From Fictibacillus halophilus (GTDB lineage Bacteria; Bacillota; Bacilli; Bacillales; Fictibacillaceae), in assembly GCF_016401385.1 (NCBI RefSeq), contig NZ_JAEACF010000001.1, positions 496,001 to 560,000 on the forward strand: a stretch of 64,000 nt of DNA, read 5' to 3'. The position numbers and the translations under genes are program-made. This document shows, piece after piece, positions 17,150-25,160 of this stretch (position 1 is its first letter; each line of letters starts with the position of its first letter). Below the pieces are notes generated by a model. The model had not been told where the DNA came from, made no database searches, and saw only the letters and a program-made list of their open reading frames with translations.

Positions 17150-17205
17150 AACCTCCTTGTGCAGAATGTATGTTCGTAAACAGTTCTGAACAAGGAGGTT
17201 TTTGT
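17150..17205 (+). terminator. Terminator hairpin whose 3' arm contains the Shine-Dalgarno of the next gene
   Basis: The left arm 17150-17166 pairs with 17184-17200: an 11-bp outer stem (AACCTCCTTGT / ACAAGGAGGTT), one G-A mismatch, then 5 more pairs, with a 17-base loop and TTTTT after it. The AAGGAGG in the right arm is the ribosome binding site of the DinB gene starting at 17206, so the site is buried when the hairpin forms. Confidence 0.8.
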
Positions 17206-17691
17206 ATGAATAAAAAAACAATTCTTTTAAATCAAATGGCGGCAAACCATAATGAACCAAACTGGTTTGTGCCTATCGATCGAGCACTTCAAGGACTTAC
17301 AATTGAACAAGCGAGGGAAAAGCCTGGTGACAGCAACTCAATATGGGAAATCGTCAACCACTTAATTTTCTGGAACGAACGTTATTTACAGAGGTTTAAA
17401 GGAAATTCGCCCCATCAAAAGGTTGAAAGCAATGATGAGACGTTCGAAAACAAAAACGGTCAGGATTGGGAAGCAGCTAAAGATCAATTATTTGCTATCC
17501 TAACGGATTGGGCCACTGTATTAAAAGATGCAGAGGGTAGTATCTTTGAAATTTCTGCTCATGAAGACCGTCACGACCCTTGGTATTCAGTACTTGCTCA
17601 TATAAACATTCATAATGCCTATCACATCGGCCAAATCGTTGAGATAAGAAAATCTAAAGGAAACTGGGATTCTAGTAAAGGTGTTCATTAA
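17206..17691 (+). CDS. DinB/YfiT-like putative metalloprotein
   Basis: A protein of 161 residues with the four-helix DinB fold. The three metal-binding His positions are visible: NHLIFWNERY near residue 57, and HINIHNAYHIGQIVEIR near residue 135 giving the HxxxH pair. DinB-like proteins are thiol-dependent transferases or hydrolases in several cases (bacillithiol S-transferases), but this member's activity is unknown. The start follows AAGGAGG by 7 bases; that site lies in the arm of a long terminator-like hairpin. The SRPBCC gene follows 15 bases downstream, probably in the same transcript. Confidence 0.85.
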   Translation: MNKKTILLNQMAANHNEPNWFVPIDRALQGLTIEQAREKPGDSNSIWEIVNHLIFWNERYLQRFKGNSPHQKVESNDETFENKNGQDWEAAKDQLFAILTDWATVLKDAEGSIFEISAHEDRHDPWYSVLAHINIHNAYHIGQIVEIRKSKGNWDSSKGVH

Positions 17692-17706
17692 AAGGAGGGC
17701 TAGAAT

Positions 17707-18162
17707 GTGGAGAATCTAAAGTTTGTATATGTTACATATATAGAGACCTCATCTGAAAAATTGTGGGATGCCCTAACAAACGGAGATTTAACAGAGCAAT
17801 ACTTTTTCGGCAGCCGAGTGGATTCGGAATGGAAAGAAGGTTCACAGATTACATATTCACGCGGCAGTAAGGTGACTGATTGGGGAGAAATCTTAACATA
17901 TGAGCCACAAAAGAAACTCTCCTTTACATGGTTCAACAAGTGGGATGATGAAGTTCGGAAAAAGCCTACTATTGCGACATTTCTGCTTAAGGAGTTGAAC
18001 GGTACAGTGAGGTTGACATTGCGTCACGAGAATTTGAAGGATGCAGATCTCGTAGAGGATGAAGATACGTTCGTAGGATTTAACAATGGCTGGCCAGCGA
18101 TCTTGAGCAATTTGAAAACAATGCTGGAAACAGGACGAACGTTGCCACCAGTAATTTCTTGA
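17707..18162 (+). CDS. SRPBCC / AHSA1-like domain protein
   Basis: A protein of 151 residues of the START-like SRPBCC superfamily, Activator of Hsp90 ATPase homologue type: IETSSEKLWDALTNGDLTEQ at the N-terminus, then YFFGSRVDSEWKEGS, LSFTWF and a C-terminal helix with FNNGWPAILSNLKTMLETG. Such proteins bind hydrophobic ligands in a deep cavity; the ligand is unknown. GTG at 17707 follows AAAAGGAGGG by 7-8 bases; an overlapping ATG at 17705 is out of frame. It is 15 bases after the DinB gene, a pairing often seen in Bacillus. Confidence 0.85.
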   Translation: MENLKFVYVTYIETSSEKLWDALTNGDLTEQYFFGSRVDSEWKEGSQITYSRGSKVTDWGEILTYEPQKKLSFTWFNKWDDEVRKKPTIATFLLKELNGTVRLTLRHENLKDADLVEDEDTFVGFNNGWPAILSNLKTMLETGRTLPPVIS

Positions 18163-18176
18163 ATACTTTTTATAAT

Positions 18177-18203
18177 AGGGAGAGTGATTCTCCCTTTTTT
18201 TTA
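18177..18203 (+). terminator. Terminator after SRPBCC gene
   Basis: GGGAGA / TCTCCC stem with a 5-base loop and eight T residues. Confidence 0.82.
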
Positions 18204-18419
18204 TGTATGTACCATTAACCTTTAAGCGCTGCGATATAACGGTCATCAGAACGTAGCACGAAATTCTTCCACTTTGTTGTGCTCCTTTTAAAATGGTGTA
18301 AGCAAAGTCTAGCAAACAAATTATAGGAATTATTGTTAAAGACTTAACAGTTCATAGGTCTCAGTTTTAAAAATTTTGGAGAGGGAATTGTTAAACAAAA
18401 CATAAAGGAGGTGGCTAGC

Positions 18420-18647
18420 ATGTCTGTTTATGACCAGATCAGCTCTTGTTGCAGCAGGATCGAGAAAGCAGACACAAAGGAAGACGTACTTCGTGAAGTA
18501 GATAAGCTGGACAACTACGCCTCTTATCTAAACGCAGAGAAAGCAAAACGACTTCATATTTATTGTGATAACATTCGTAAACTTAATGTTGATGTGAAAA
18601 CTGAAACCGTCAACCAAGCCGGGTTCATCCGAAATTTATTTGCCTAA
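18420..18647 (+). CDS. Small helical protein of unknown function
   Basis: A protein of 75 residues, wholly alpha-helical by eye, with two adjacent cysteines (SSCCSRIEKAD) near the start and a basic middle (KAKRLHIYCDNIRKL). No known domain is recognised. The gene is credible because ATG at 18420 follows a perfect AAAGGAGGTG at good spacing and a strong terminator follows the stop. About 250 bases without another gene precede it, holding only the terminator of the SRPBCC gene. Confidence 0.7.
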   Translation: MSVYDQISSCCSRIEKADTKEDVLREVDKLDNYASYLNAEKAKRLHIYCDNIRKLNVDVKTETVNQAGFIRNLFA

Positions 18648-18654
18648 ACATAAA

Positions 18655-18683
18655 GATCCCTCATGAGCTCTCATGAGGGGTTT
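18655..18683. terminator. Bidirectional terminator
   Basis: CCCTCATGAG / CTCATGAGGG self-complementary hairpin with A-rich left and T-rich right flanks, between convergent small genes. Confidence 0.75.
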
Positions 18684-18688
18684 ATACG

Positions 18689-18952
18689 TTAATCGTACCT
18701 AGTATCTTGCAGTGCAGCTTGTGTTTCGTGTAGATGTCTCAAGTATTCTTTGGCGTGATGAATGTGTTTCTTTTCTTCTTCAGACATTTCCTCACCTACG
18801 TCATGTACTGATTGCTGAGCGGTTTCTAGCCATAATTTTGCGGTTTGAAAACAAGATGGCGTTTGATTTGCTTGTGCTTCTATCATAGCTTCATCCGCAC
18901 GCTTTACATGGTCAAGAGCTTCTTGAATCTTAGGGCTTAACTGATGATCCAT
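18689..18952 (-). CDS. Small helical protein of unknown function
   Basis: A protein of 87 residues, predicted entirely helical and rich in Glu, Gln and His (starts MDHQLSPKIQEALDHVKRAD; ends near HLHETQAALQDTRYD). The pattern suggests a helical bundle or coiled coil; no family is recognised. ATG at 18952 follows GGGAG by 9 bases; the longer frame up to 19060 lacks a ribosome binding site and would overlap the divergent exporter gene. It converges on the preceding small gene with a shared terminator. Confidence 0.6.
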   Translation of the reverse strand: MDHQLSPKIQEALDHVKRADEAMIEAQANQTPSCFQTAKLWLETAQQSVHDVGEEMSEEEKKHIHHAKEYLRHLHETQAALQDTRYD

Positions 18953-19059
18953 TTGTATGAACTCCCATTCACAATATGATTTTTTAGGTCTGATTAGAAT
19001 TACTTCCGAATAAGATGAAGACAAGCATAAGGTGTCCATCTTATATGTGGAGGTAATCA

Positions 19060-19689
19060 ATGATATTATTTTTTAAATATGTACTGCTAGGTTTATCTCT
19101 TGCTGCACCAATCGGTCCTGTAAATGCTGCACAGATGGACCGCGGTATTAAATACGGATTTTGGCAAGCTTGGATGGTCGGATTAGGTGCAACTCTTGCA
19201 GATGCTCTCTATATGCTTATGGTCTACATGGGGCTTGTAAGCTATATTAATACACCATTCATTAAAACTTTCCTCTGGCTATTTGGCAGTTTTGTTCTTC
19301 TTTATACGGGAATCGAGACATTAAAAAAAGCTTCTTCTGAAAGAAAGAGCAGTCAACAAGATTACACGGTACATAATAGCAGGAGTTTTATGGCTGGTTT
19401 TCTCATGTCTCTTACCAATCCACTTACTATCTTATTTTGGTTAGGAATATATGGTTCTATACTTGCAGAAACTGCAACGAAATATTCATTAGAAAGTCTA
19501 CTTCTTTATAGTGCAGCTATATTTACAGGCATACTAATGTGGGATTTCGCGATGGCAGTCGTATCAAGTAGTTTTCGAAAGATGCTGGCTGACCGCATTC
19601 TAGATGGAATTTCGAAACTATCAGGTTTATCATTAATCGGATTTGGTTTTTACTTTGGTTATAAAGGTATCTCGTTTTTATTATCGTAA
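19060..19689 (+). CDS. LysE/RhtB family amino acid exporter
   Basis: An inner membrane protein of 209 residues with six hydrophobic segments. The family signature is the N-terminal FFKYVLLGLSLAAPIGPVNA followed by RGIKYGFWQAWMVGLGATLADALY, and FLMSLTNPLTILFWLGIY in the middle. LysE/RhtB proteins export amino acids or their analogues; the substrate is not predictable. The ATG follows TGGAGGT. An amino acid permease gene lies 80 bases downstream on the same strand; there is no terminator between them that I can see. Confidence 0.9.
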   Translation: MILFFKYVLLGLSLAAPIGPVNAAQMDRGIKYGFWQAWMVGLGATLADALYMLMVYMGLVSYINTPFIKTFLWLFGSFVLLYTGIETLKKASSERKSSQQDYTVHNSRSFMAGFLMSLTNPLTILFWLGIYGSILAETATKYSLESLLLYSAAIFTGILMWDFAMAVVSSSFRKMLADRILDGISKLSGLSLIGFGFYFGYKGISFLLS

Positions 19690-19768
19690 AAATTGTTTTT
19701 TCTTACGCCAATGAATATTCAATCGCTTAAGATAAACAATAATACCTGTAAAGCAGGAGGGTATTATT

Positions 19769-21136
19769 GTGAAAAAAAACAATTTTAGTGGACCGGTTCA
19801 ACCAAATCTTGATAAATCAGAAGCAAAAAACATGGCTTGGTGGCAGCTCTCTCTTGTTGGAGTAGGGTGTACAATAGGAACAGGTTATTTTTTAGGATCC
19901 ACGATTGGAATCCAGCTTACCGGCCCTTCTATTGTATTTTCCTTTATATTGGCAGCAATAGGAACTTACATCGTGTTTCAGTTATTAGCCAAAATGACAG
20001 CAGCAGATCCTCAAAAGGGTTCTTTTTGTTATTATGCCACACATGCCTATGGAAGATGGGCGGGTTTTAGTTGTGGCTGGAATTATTGGGTCTCTAATAT
20101 ATTGATCATGGGAAGCCAGCTCACTGCACTTTCAATCCTCTCTCAATTTTGGTTGCCACATGTTCCGCTTTGGATCTTTGCAGCTTTTTATGCAGTTTTA
20201 GCCATTATTGTTGTGTTAGCGGGAACGAAGAAATTTGATCAAGTTGAAAATTTGCTGGCTGTCATAAAAGTAGCAGCAATCGTTATGTTCATTATTTTGG
20301 CGATCGCAGGACTAATTGGTTTTGTTGATGGAAAAAACTATGATCTAGTCATACCAAATACGTTCAACGGTTATTTTACAGGAGGACTTAAAGGCTTCTG
20401 GTCGTCTCTAATCTATGCGTTTTATGCATTTGGCGGAATAGAAGTAATCGGTATGATGGCGATGCAATTGAAAAAGACAGAAGATGCTTCAAAAGCGGGT
20501 TCGATCATGCTATTTATCCTTACAATTATTTATGTCTTATCGATTGGACTTGCTGTGTCTACGGTTGCTTTAGAAACATTTGATCATAAAGAAAGTCCAT
20601 TTGTTACGGCGATGGAAAGGTATCATCTAGGTTTTTTCCCGCATGTATTTAACGGAGCGATCATTATAGCTGGGTTTTCAGCTATGGCGGCAGCTCTTTT
20701 TGGAGTGACTAATCTTTTAAGAACGCTTGCAGAAGACGGAGATGCTCCTAAATTATTTGCGAAAACGATAAAATTTAAAAAACTGCCGCTTCCTGCGATG
20801 GGTTTAGGAGCAGGAGGCCTTTTAGCAAGTATCATAACAGCACTTCTCCTCCCAGGACGTATTTATGAGTACATTACAACGGCAGCTGGGATATTACTTC
20901 TATTCAACTGGTTGTTTATCATTCTGTCTTCCATGAAGATACTAAAGCAATCTATAGGGGTGAAGCTGATTTCGATCGTTGCAATCGGATTAATCTCTTT
21001 AGCCGTAACAGGTACATGGTTTGAAGAAACCATACGACCGGGGCTTTATGTTAGTATTGGAATCTCGGTAATCATAGGAATAATTGCTTTGGTTATCCAA
21101 AAGAAACGTAATCAACAAGAAAAAAGTTCGGTTTAA
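19769..21136 (+). CDS. Amino acid permease, APC superfamily
   Basis: A membrane transporter of 455 residues with about 12 helices. The first helix carries the APC motif LVGVGCTIGTGYFLGS; the sixth contains SLIYAFYAFGGIEVIGMMA, typical for amino acid-polyamine transporters of the AAT branch. It imports an unknown amino acid by cation coupling. The start is GTG at 19769, 7 bases after GGAGGG. It follows the LysE-type exporter, so an exporter and an importer sit side by side. A small acidic frame and a terminator come next. Confidence 0.88.
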   Translation: MKKNNFSGPVQPNLDKSEAKNMAWWQLSLVGVGCTIGTGYFLGSTIGIQLTGPSIVFSFILAAIGTYIVFQLLAKMTAADPQKGSFCYYATHAYGRWAGFSCGWNYWVSNILIMGSQLTALSILSQFWLPHVPLWIFAAFYAVLAIIVVLAGTKKFDQVENLLAVIKVAAIVMFIILAIAGLIGFVDGKNYDLVIPNTFNGYFTGGLKGFWSSLIYAFYAFGGIEVIGMMAMQLKKTEDASKAGSIMLFILTIIYVLSIGLAVSTVALETFDHKESPFVTAMERYHLGFFPHVFNGAIIIAGFSAMAAALFGVTNLLRTLAEDGDAPKLFAKTIKFKKLPLPAMGLGAGGLLASIITALLLPGRIYEYITTAAGILLLFNWLFIILSSMKILKQSIGVKLISIVAIGLISLAVTGTWFEETIRPGLYVSIGISVIIGIIALVIQKKRNQQEKSSV

Positions 21137-21181
21137 TTCTTTTGTGTGAAAAACATTTTATCAAATCATTAAACACATGGA

Positions 21182-21343
21182 GTGAGGGAGGACAGTGCCC
21201 ATCTAGATTTGAACTTAGATTCTAGCCTTGATCGGGGAAATATTCTAGATGGCAATGACCACGACCAGTGGGAAGAAGAGGGAAATGATGACGAGGGAAT
21301 TCTTGATAATATCCTTGGTGTTTTTTATAAGAAACGAGATTAA
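21182..21343 (+). CDS. Possible small acidic protein (uncertain)
   Basis: An open frame of 53 codons from GTG, ending directly before a terminator. The peptide is highly acidic with Leu-Asp repeats (LDLNLDSSLDRGNILDGN then WEEEGNDDEGILDNIL) and a basic end (YKKRD). The ribosome binding site is doubtful: GGGAGG at 21187 lies downstream of the GTG and serves a second GTG that is out of frame and stops after three codons. A one-base change near 21198 would join that start to this frame, so it may be a damaged small gene. Confidence 0.3.
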   Translation: MREDSAHLDLNLDSSLDRGNILDGNDHDQWEEEGNDDEGILDNILGVFYKKRD

Positions 21344-21378
21344 AGAAAGCCGTTCCCCGTGGGAGCGGCTTTTTCTTA
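21344..21378 (+). terminator. Rho-independent terminator
   Basis: AAGCCGTTCCC / GGGAGCGGCTT stem with one T-G pair, tight loop and five T residues. Confidence 0.85.
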
Positions 21379-21496
21379 CATCATAAGAAAGGTTAACTTG
21401 TTTGTAGATGAATTTCAACGTAGTAACAAGTTAAAACGAGAGTATAAATGCAACTAAGGCTGACATGAAAGGCTTGGTTTCAGCCCATTTTTTAAA

Positions 21497-21883
21497 TCAA
21501 CCAAAACATACGAAGTTTCGGATCTGAGAAAATCCGTATCGTACGCGCTGACGCCGACCGCCAATCCAAATATAGCCGGTTACGCTGTTTTGGCGTATTG
21601 CTACAGGAAAGAACCAAAAGTCACGCCCAAACTGACCTGGACGACGTAGACCTAATAGCCCCCAATTTCCTAAACAACTGCATAACCGTGCACGAATTTG
21701 TGGGGGCTGGAAGTTTTGAGTAAAAAAAGGCTGTGGGATTTGACTTTGGGCAAATTGTTGGGGTGGTGGTGAAAATGGACCTGCTTCATCTTCTTCCATT
21801 TGGCGCTCTACATAATTTGATTCGTCAATGGAGTGTTGATGTTGATGATTATATGGATGATTGTTCATGGGATAATTGTTCAT
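21497..21883 (-). CDS. Conserved-type small protein of unknown function, possibly spore-associated
   Basis: A protein of 128 residues. The N-terminal half is low complexity, rich in Asn, His, Gln and Pro (MNNYPMNNHPYNHQHQHS ... FSPPPQQFAQSQIPQPFF). The C-terminal half is a compact basic and aromatic domain: LCSCLGNWGLLGLRRPGQFG, RDFWFFPVAIRQNSVTGYIW and RRQRVRYGFSQIRNFVCFG. I do not know a function. ATG at 21883 follows AAGGAGG. A sigma-E-like pair (TCATATG ... CATATAT) lies 40-70 bases upstream; with the low-complexity region this hints at the spore surface, as inference only. Confidence 0.65.
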   Translation of the reverse strand: MNNYPMNNHPYNHQHQHSIDESNYVERQMEEDEAGPFSPPPQQFAQSQIPQPFFTQNFQPPQIRARLCSCLGNWGLLGLRRPGQFGRDFWFFPVAIRQNSVTGYIWIGGRRQRVRYGFSQIRNFVCFG

Positions 21884-22021
21884 AAAGGCTTTTCCTCCTT
21901 CCACAAAACAGTTTGTTCGATATATGAATATGATAGCTGCTTCATATGAGTAGCTTGTTCGTTGTACATAATAGTAAAATTAGTAAGAAATGGGCGAAAT
22001 GCTGGAGGTATAAACAATCAA

Positions 22022-23044
22022 ATGAAAGCAATGATAATCGATCGCTACGGAGAGGACGTAGCACTTCAAGAAACAAAAATAGATATACCCGAAATAGGGG
22101 AGCAAGATCTTTTAATCCGAATACATGCTGCAAGTATAAATCCGATAGATTTTAAAATAAGAGATGGAAAAGTAAAAATGTTGTTATCCTTTCAAATGCC
22201 ATTAATTCTTGGGAATGATTTTTCAGGTACCGTTGAACAGGTAGGAAGTAAAGTGACTAAGTTTCAACCTGGAGATAAAGTGTTTGGTAGACCAAGAAAG
22301 AGCCGCATTGGAACATTCGCCGAATATATTTCAATTCATGAAGAAGATGTGGCAATCGCACCAAGTAACATTTCCTTGATTGAAAGTGCTTCACTGCCGC
22401 TAGTTGGCTTGACTACTTGGCAAGCCTTTCATGACGTTCTTCAATTGAAAGAGGGACAAAAAATCTTAATCCATGCTGGTGCGGGCGGAGTTGGTACATT
22501 TGCGATTCAGCTTGCAAAAACTATGGGAGCCTATGTAGCCACCACAGCGAGTGATAGAGGATACGATCTTGTTAAGTCATTGGGTGCTGACGAGATTATC
22601 AATTACAAAGAACAAGATTTTGAGAAGGTTCTTAAAGGGTATGATGCCGTTTTTGACACGTTAGGTGGAACTTCTTTAGAAAAATCATTTAAAGTGTTGA
22701 GACCCGGTGGAAAGATTGTTTCTGTTTCAGCTGTCCCGAATAAGGCATTTGCAGCAGAAAACAATTTGGGGTTCTTCAAAAAGGTGATTTTTTCTATTGT
22801 GAGTAGTAAGATAGCAAAGCTTGAAAGAAAACATAACGTTCATTACCATTTCCTATTCATGAAACCGAGTGGGGAACAGTTAAGCAAGATTGCTGATTTA
22901 GTAGAAAAAGAAGTGATCGTACCTGTGATCGATAAAGTCTTTCCATTTAAAGATGCACAAAAAGCAATTGAGTATGTAGAAACGGGAAGAGCAAAAGGAA
23001 AAGTAATCATTAAAGTGGAATCACCTCTAATTGCGAAAGATTGA
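22022..23044 (+). CDS. NADPH:quinone reductase-like MDR family oxidoreductase
   Basis: A cytosolic medium-chain dehydrogenase of 340 residues without the zinc-binding Cys cluster, as in quinone oxidoreductases. The N-terminal GroES-like domain has IHAASINPIDFKIRDG; the nucleotide-binding domain has ILIHAGAGGVGTFAIQLAK near residue 150 and the C-terminus FPFKDAQKAIEYVETGRAKGK. The ATG lies 14 bases after GGAGG, a long spacing, but upstream in-frame codons have no better site. The gene is divergent from the 21497-21883 protein and upstream of an S66 peptidase gene. A second MDR gene lies at 61112. Confidence 0.87.
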   Translation: MKAMIIDRYGEDVALQETKIDIPEIGEQDLLIRIHAASINPIDFKIRDGKVKMLLSFQMPLILGNDFSGTVEQVGSKVTKFQPGDKVFGRPRKSRIGTFAEYISIHEEDVAIAPSNISLIESASLPLVGLTTWQAFHDVLQLKEGQKILIHAGAGGVGTFAIQLAKTMGAYVATTASDRGYDLVKSLGADEIINYKEQDFEKVLKGYDAVFDTLGGTSLEKSFKVLRPGGKIVSVSAVPNKAFAAENNLGFFKKVIFSIVSSKIAKLERKHNVHYHFLFMKPSGEQLSKIADLVEKEVIVPVIDKVFPFKDAQKAIEYVETGRAKGKVIIKVESPLIAKD

Positions 23045-23114
23045 AGGAACTCTAACTAAATTTGTGGAAGTTTAATTAACAACAGAAAAAAAACAAAAAG
23101 TAGGATGAGTTCAG

Positions 23115-24131
23115 ATGATTAGATATCCAGTATTAAACGATAATGCATCGATCGGAGTAACTGCTCCTTCCTCAGGTGTACAATCAACTCTTCATGATAT
23201 GTTCAAGCAGGCCTGTATTCGGATGGAGAAGAGAGGATATGAGGTAACTTGTGGTGAAACGGTTTGGACACAGAAAAAAGCGAAGTCAGCACCAGCAAAA
23301 ACACGTGCTGCTGAGTTTAATGAGATGTTAAGAGAACCAAATATAGATTTAATCATCCCTCCTTGGGGTGGTGAGCTATTAATCGAAATTTTAGAATATG
23401 TTGATTTCACGAATTTGCCAAAAAAGTGGATTCTAGGTTATTCAGATACGAGTGCTCTGTTGCTTTCCATCACGTTAAAAACAGGGATCGCAACCGCTCA
23501 TGGAACAAATTTCGTTGATTTAAGAGGTGAGTACTCTGATGAAACAACAGCTATGTGGGAAAAAGTACTTTCAACAGAAGAAGGTAAAACTGTTCTTCAG
23601 AAGTCCTCTGAAAAATATCAAAAAGAATGGCAACACCAGGCGCCAACACCATACGTGTTTCATTTGACTGAAGATACAGAATGGAAGACGGTTTCAGGTG
23701 AGGATGAAAAGATTTCTGGGCGTCTGCTGGGCGGTTGTATTGATGTGATTCGGCATCTGGTAGGGACACCTTATGGTAACGACGCTGATTTTAATAAACA
23801 GAAAATCAACGGTGAACCGATCCTATGGTATTTAGAAAATTGTGAGATGAACACGGCTGATTTAAGAAGATCATTGGTTCAGATGAAGCTAGCCGGCTGG
23901 TTTGATAACTGTTCAGGTTTTCTATTCGGCCGAAGCCCTGCTAATGATCCTGTTAATGATTATACTGCTGAAGATGTGTATAGAGAATTGGCAGATGAGT
24001 TGCAGATCCCTGTTATATACGATGTGGATTGTGGACATGTACCGCCTCAAATTACATTTGTAAACGGGGCTTTTGCCGAAGTCGAGGTAAAAGGTGGTAG
24101 AGGAACGGTTTTACAACATTTTCGTAAATGA
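23115..24131 (+). CDS. S66 family peptidase (LD-carboxypeptidase / MccF-like)
   Basis: A serine peptidase of 338 residues. The family catalytic residues can be placed: nucleophile Ser in LGYSDTSALL (about residue 115), Glu in WYLENCEMN and His in DCGHVPPQI near the C-terminus. The N-terminus IGVTAPSSG is typical. The large insertion between the halves and the ENCEMN motif are closer to the MccF branch, which cleaves microcin C-like acyl-sulfamoyl adenylates, than to the LdcA murein enzymes; either role is possible. The ATG follows AGGATGAG. Confidence 0.85.
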   Translation: MIRYPVLNDNASIGVTAPSSGVQSTLHDMFKQACIRMEKRGYEVTCGETVWTQKKAKSAPAKTRAAEFNEMLREPNIDLIIPPWGGELLIEILEYVDFTNLPKKWILGYSDTSALLLSITLKTGIATAHGTNFVDLRGEYSDETTAMWEKVLSTEEGKTVLQKSSEKYQKEWQHQAPTPYVFHLTEDTEWKTVSGEDEKISGRLLGGCIDVIRHLVGTPYGNDADFNKQKINGEPILWYLENCEMNTADLRRSLVQMKLAGWFDNCSGFLFGRSPANDPVNDYTAEDVYRELADELQIPVIYDVDCGHVPPQITFVNGAFAEVEVKGGRGTVLQHFRK

Positions 24132-24181
24132 ACGGCTAACCGATAAGAAATAATTAACGCAACACAATATTACAAATTCTT

Positions 24182-24222
24182 GAGAAGTTGTCTCTTATTT
24201 TAAGGGCAATTTCTTTTTTTTG
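24182..24222 (+). terminator. Terminator after S66 peptidase gene
   Basis: AGAAGTTGTC pairs with GGCAATTTCT through two G-U pairs, followed by eight T residues. A separate inverted repeat TTGTTC-N7-GAACAA (24220-24238) follows directly. Confidence 0.65.
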
Positions 24223-24369
24223 TTCACTAAACGAACAACGGATAAAATAATAAATTGTAAATATTTTAAAAATATGGTTTAAGTTAATAGTTTAAGTGGT
24301 ACATAACTTACACAAACACATTACATTTATTGTACGGTGGTTTGTATACCATTTGTGAGGAGAGATGAA

Positions 24370-25158
24370 ATGAAAAAGTTTTTTGGGTCTGCACTTGCCG
24401 CGGTTATGATGTTTGCTATGATGGCAACGGGGGTTTTTGCTGAGTCTAATGATGCAATGGTTCGTATTGTACATGCTTCACCAGATGCCCCTGCAGTTGA
24501 TGTGTATGTCGATGGAAAACCAGTAGTCGAGGGTGCGGAGTTTAAGGCGGCAACAGATTACATGCCATTGCCAGCTGGAGAGCATAAAGTAGAAATCTTT
24601 GCAGCGGGTACTAAAGATAATGCTGTAATCTCACAAAATTTGTCCGTTGAAGCAGGTAAAGCTTATACAGTAGCTGCAGCAAACATGCTAGAAATGATTG
24701 AGCTGGCAGTTGCAGAAGATTCCATGGAAGCAACTGAAGGAAAAGCAAAAGTACGCATCGGCCATCTTTCTCCTGATGCACCGACAGTGGATGTAGGTTT
24801 AATCGGAGGGGACGCTTTGTTTAGTGGAGCTACTTTCAAAGCATTTACAGATTATAAAGAGTTAGATCCAAATACTTATGATTTAGAGATTCGAACTCCA
24901 GATGGTAAGCAAGTGCTTGACCTCTCTGGAACAAAGCTTGAAGCAAATATGGTTTACAGCGTTTATGCAATCAATACAGCAGATAAACTTGAAGTACTCG
25001 TTCTTCAAGACTCAATGGTAATGCCGTCAGAAATGCCAAAAACAGGAATGGGTGGAGCATCTGATGATTCAACGGCAAGCTATACAGCAGAAATTATCGC
25101 TGTAGCTGGATTGGGTGCGCTTGCGTTTGTCCTTTATCGAAAACGTACTGTTCAATAA
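24370..25158 (+). CDS. DUF4397 cell-wall-anchored surface protein with sortase signal
   Basis: A secreted protein of 262 residues. It has a signal peptide (MKKFFGSALAAVMMFAMMA, cleavage near VFAES), then two tandem DUF4397 repeats, each beginning with the same kind of strand: VRIVHASPDAPAVDVYVDG (about 24-42) and VRIGHLSPDAPTVDVGLIG (about 128-146). The C-terminus is a sorting signal: MPKTG (an LPXTG variant), a hydrophobic helix AEIIAVAGLGALAFVLY and the basic tail RKRTVQ. The ATG follows GAGGAGAG. The dedicated sortase gene begins two bases after its stop. Confidence 0.88.
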   Translation: MKKFFGSALAAVMMFAMMATGVFAESNDAMVRIVHASPDAPAVDVYVDGKPVVEGAEFKAATDYMPLPAGEHKVEIFAAGTKDNAVISQNLSVEAGKAYTVAAANMLEMIELAVAEDSMEATEGKAKVRIGHLSPDAPTVDVGLIGGDALFSGATFKAFTDYKELDPNTYDLEIRTPDGKQVLDLSGTKLEANMVYSVYAINTADKLEVLVLQDSMVMPSEMPKTGMGGASDDSTASYTAEIIAVAGLGALAFVLYRKRTVQ

Positions 25159-25160
25159 AA

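Noticed and set aside
24220..24238. TTGTTC-N7-GAACAA as a LexA box
   Set aside because: Spacing and flanks do not fit the Bacillus LexA consensus CGAAC-N4-GTTCG; it may be part of the terminator tail.
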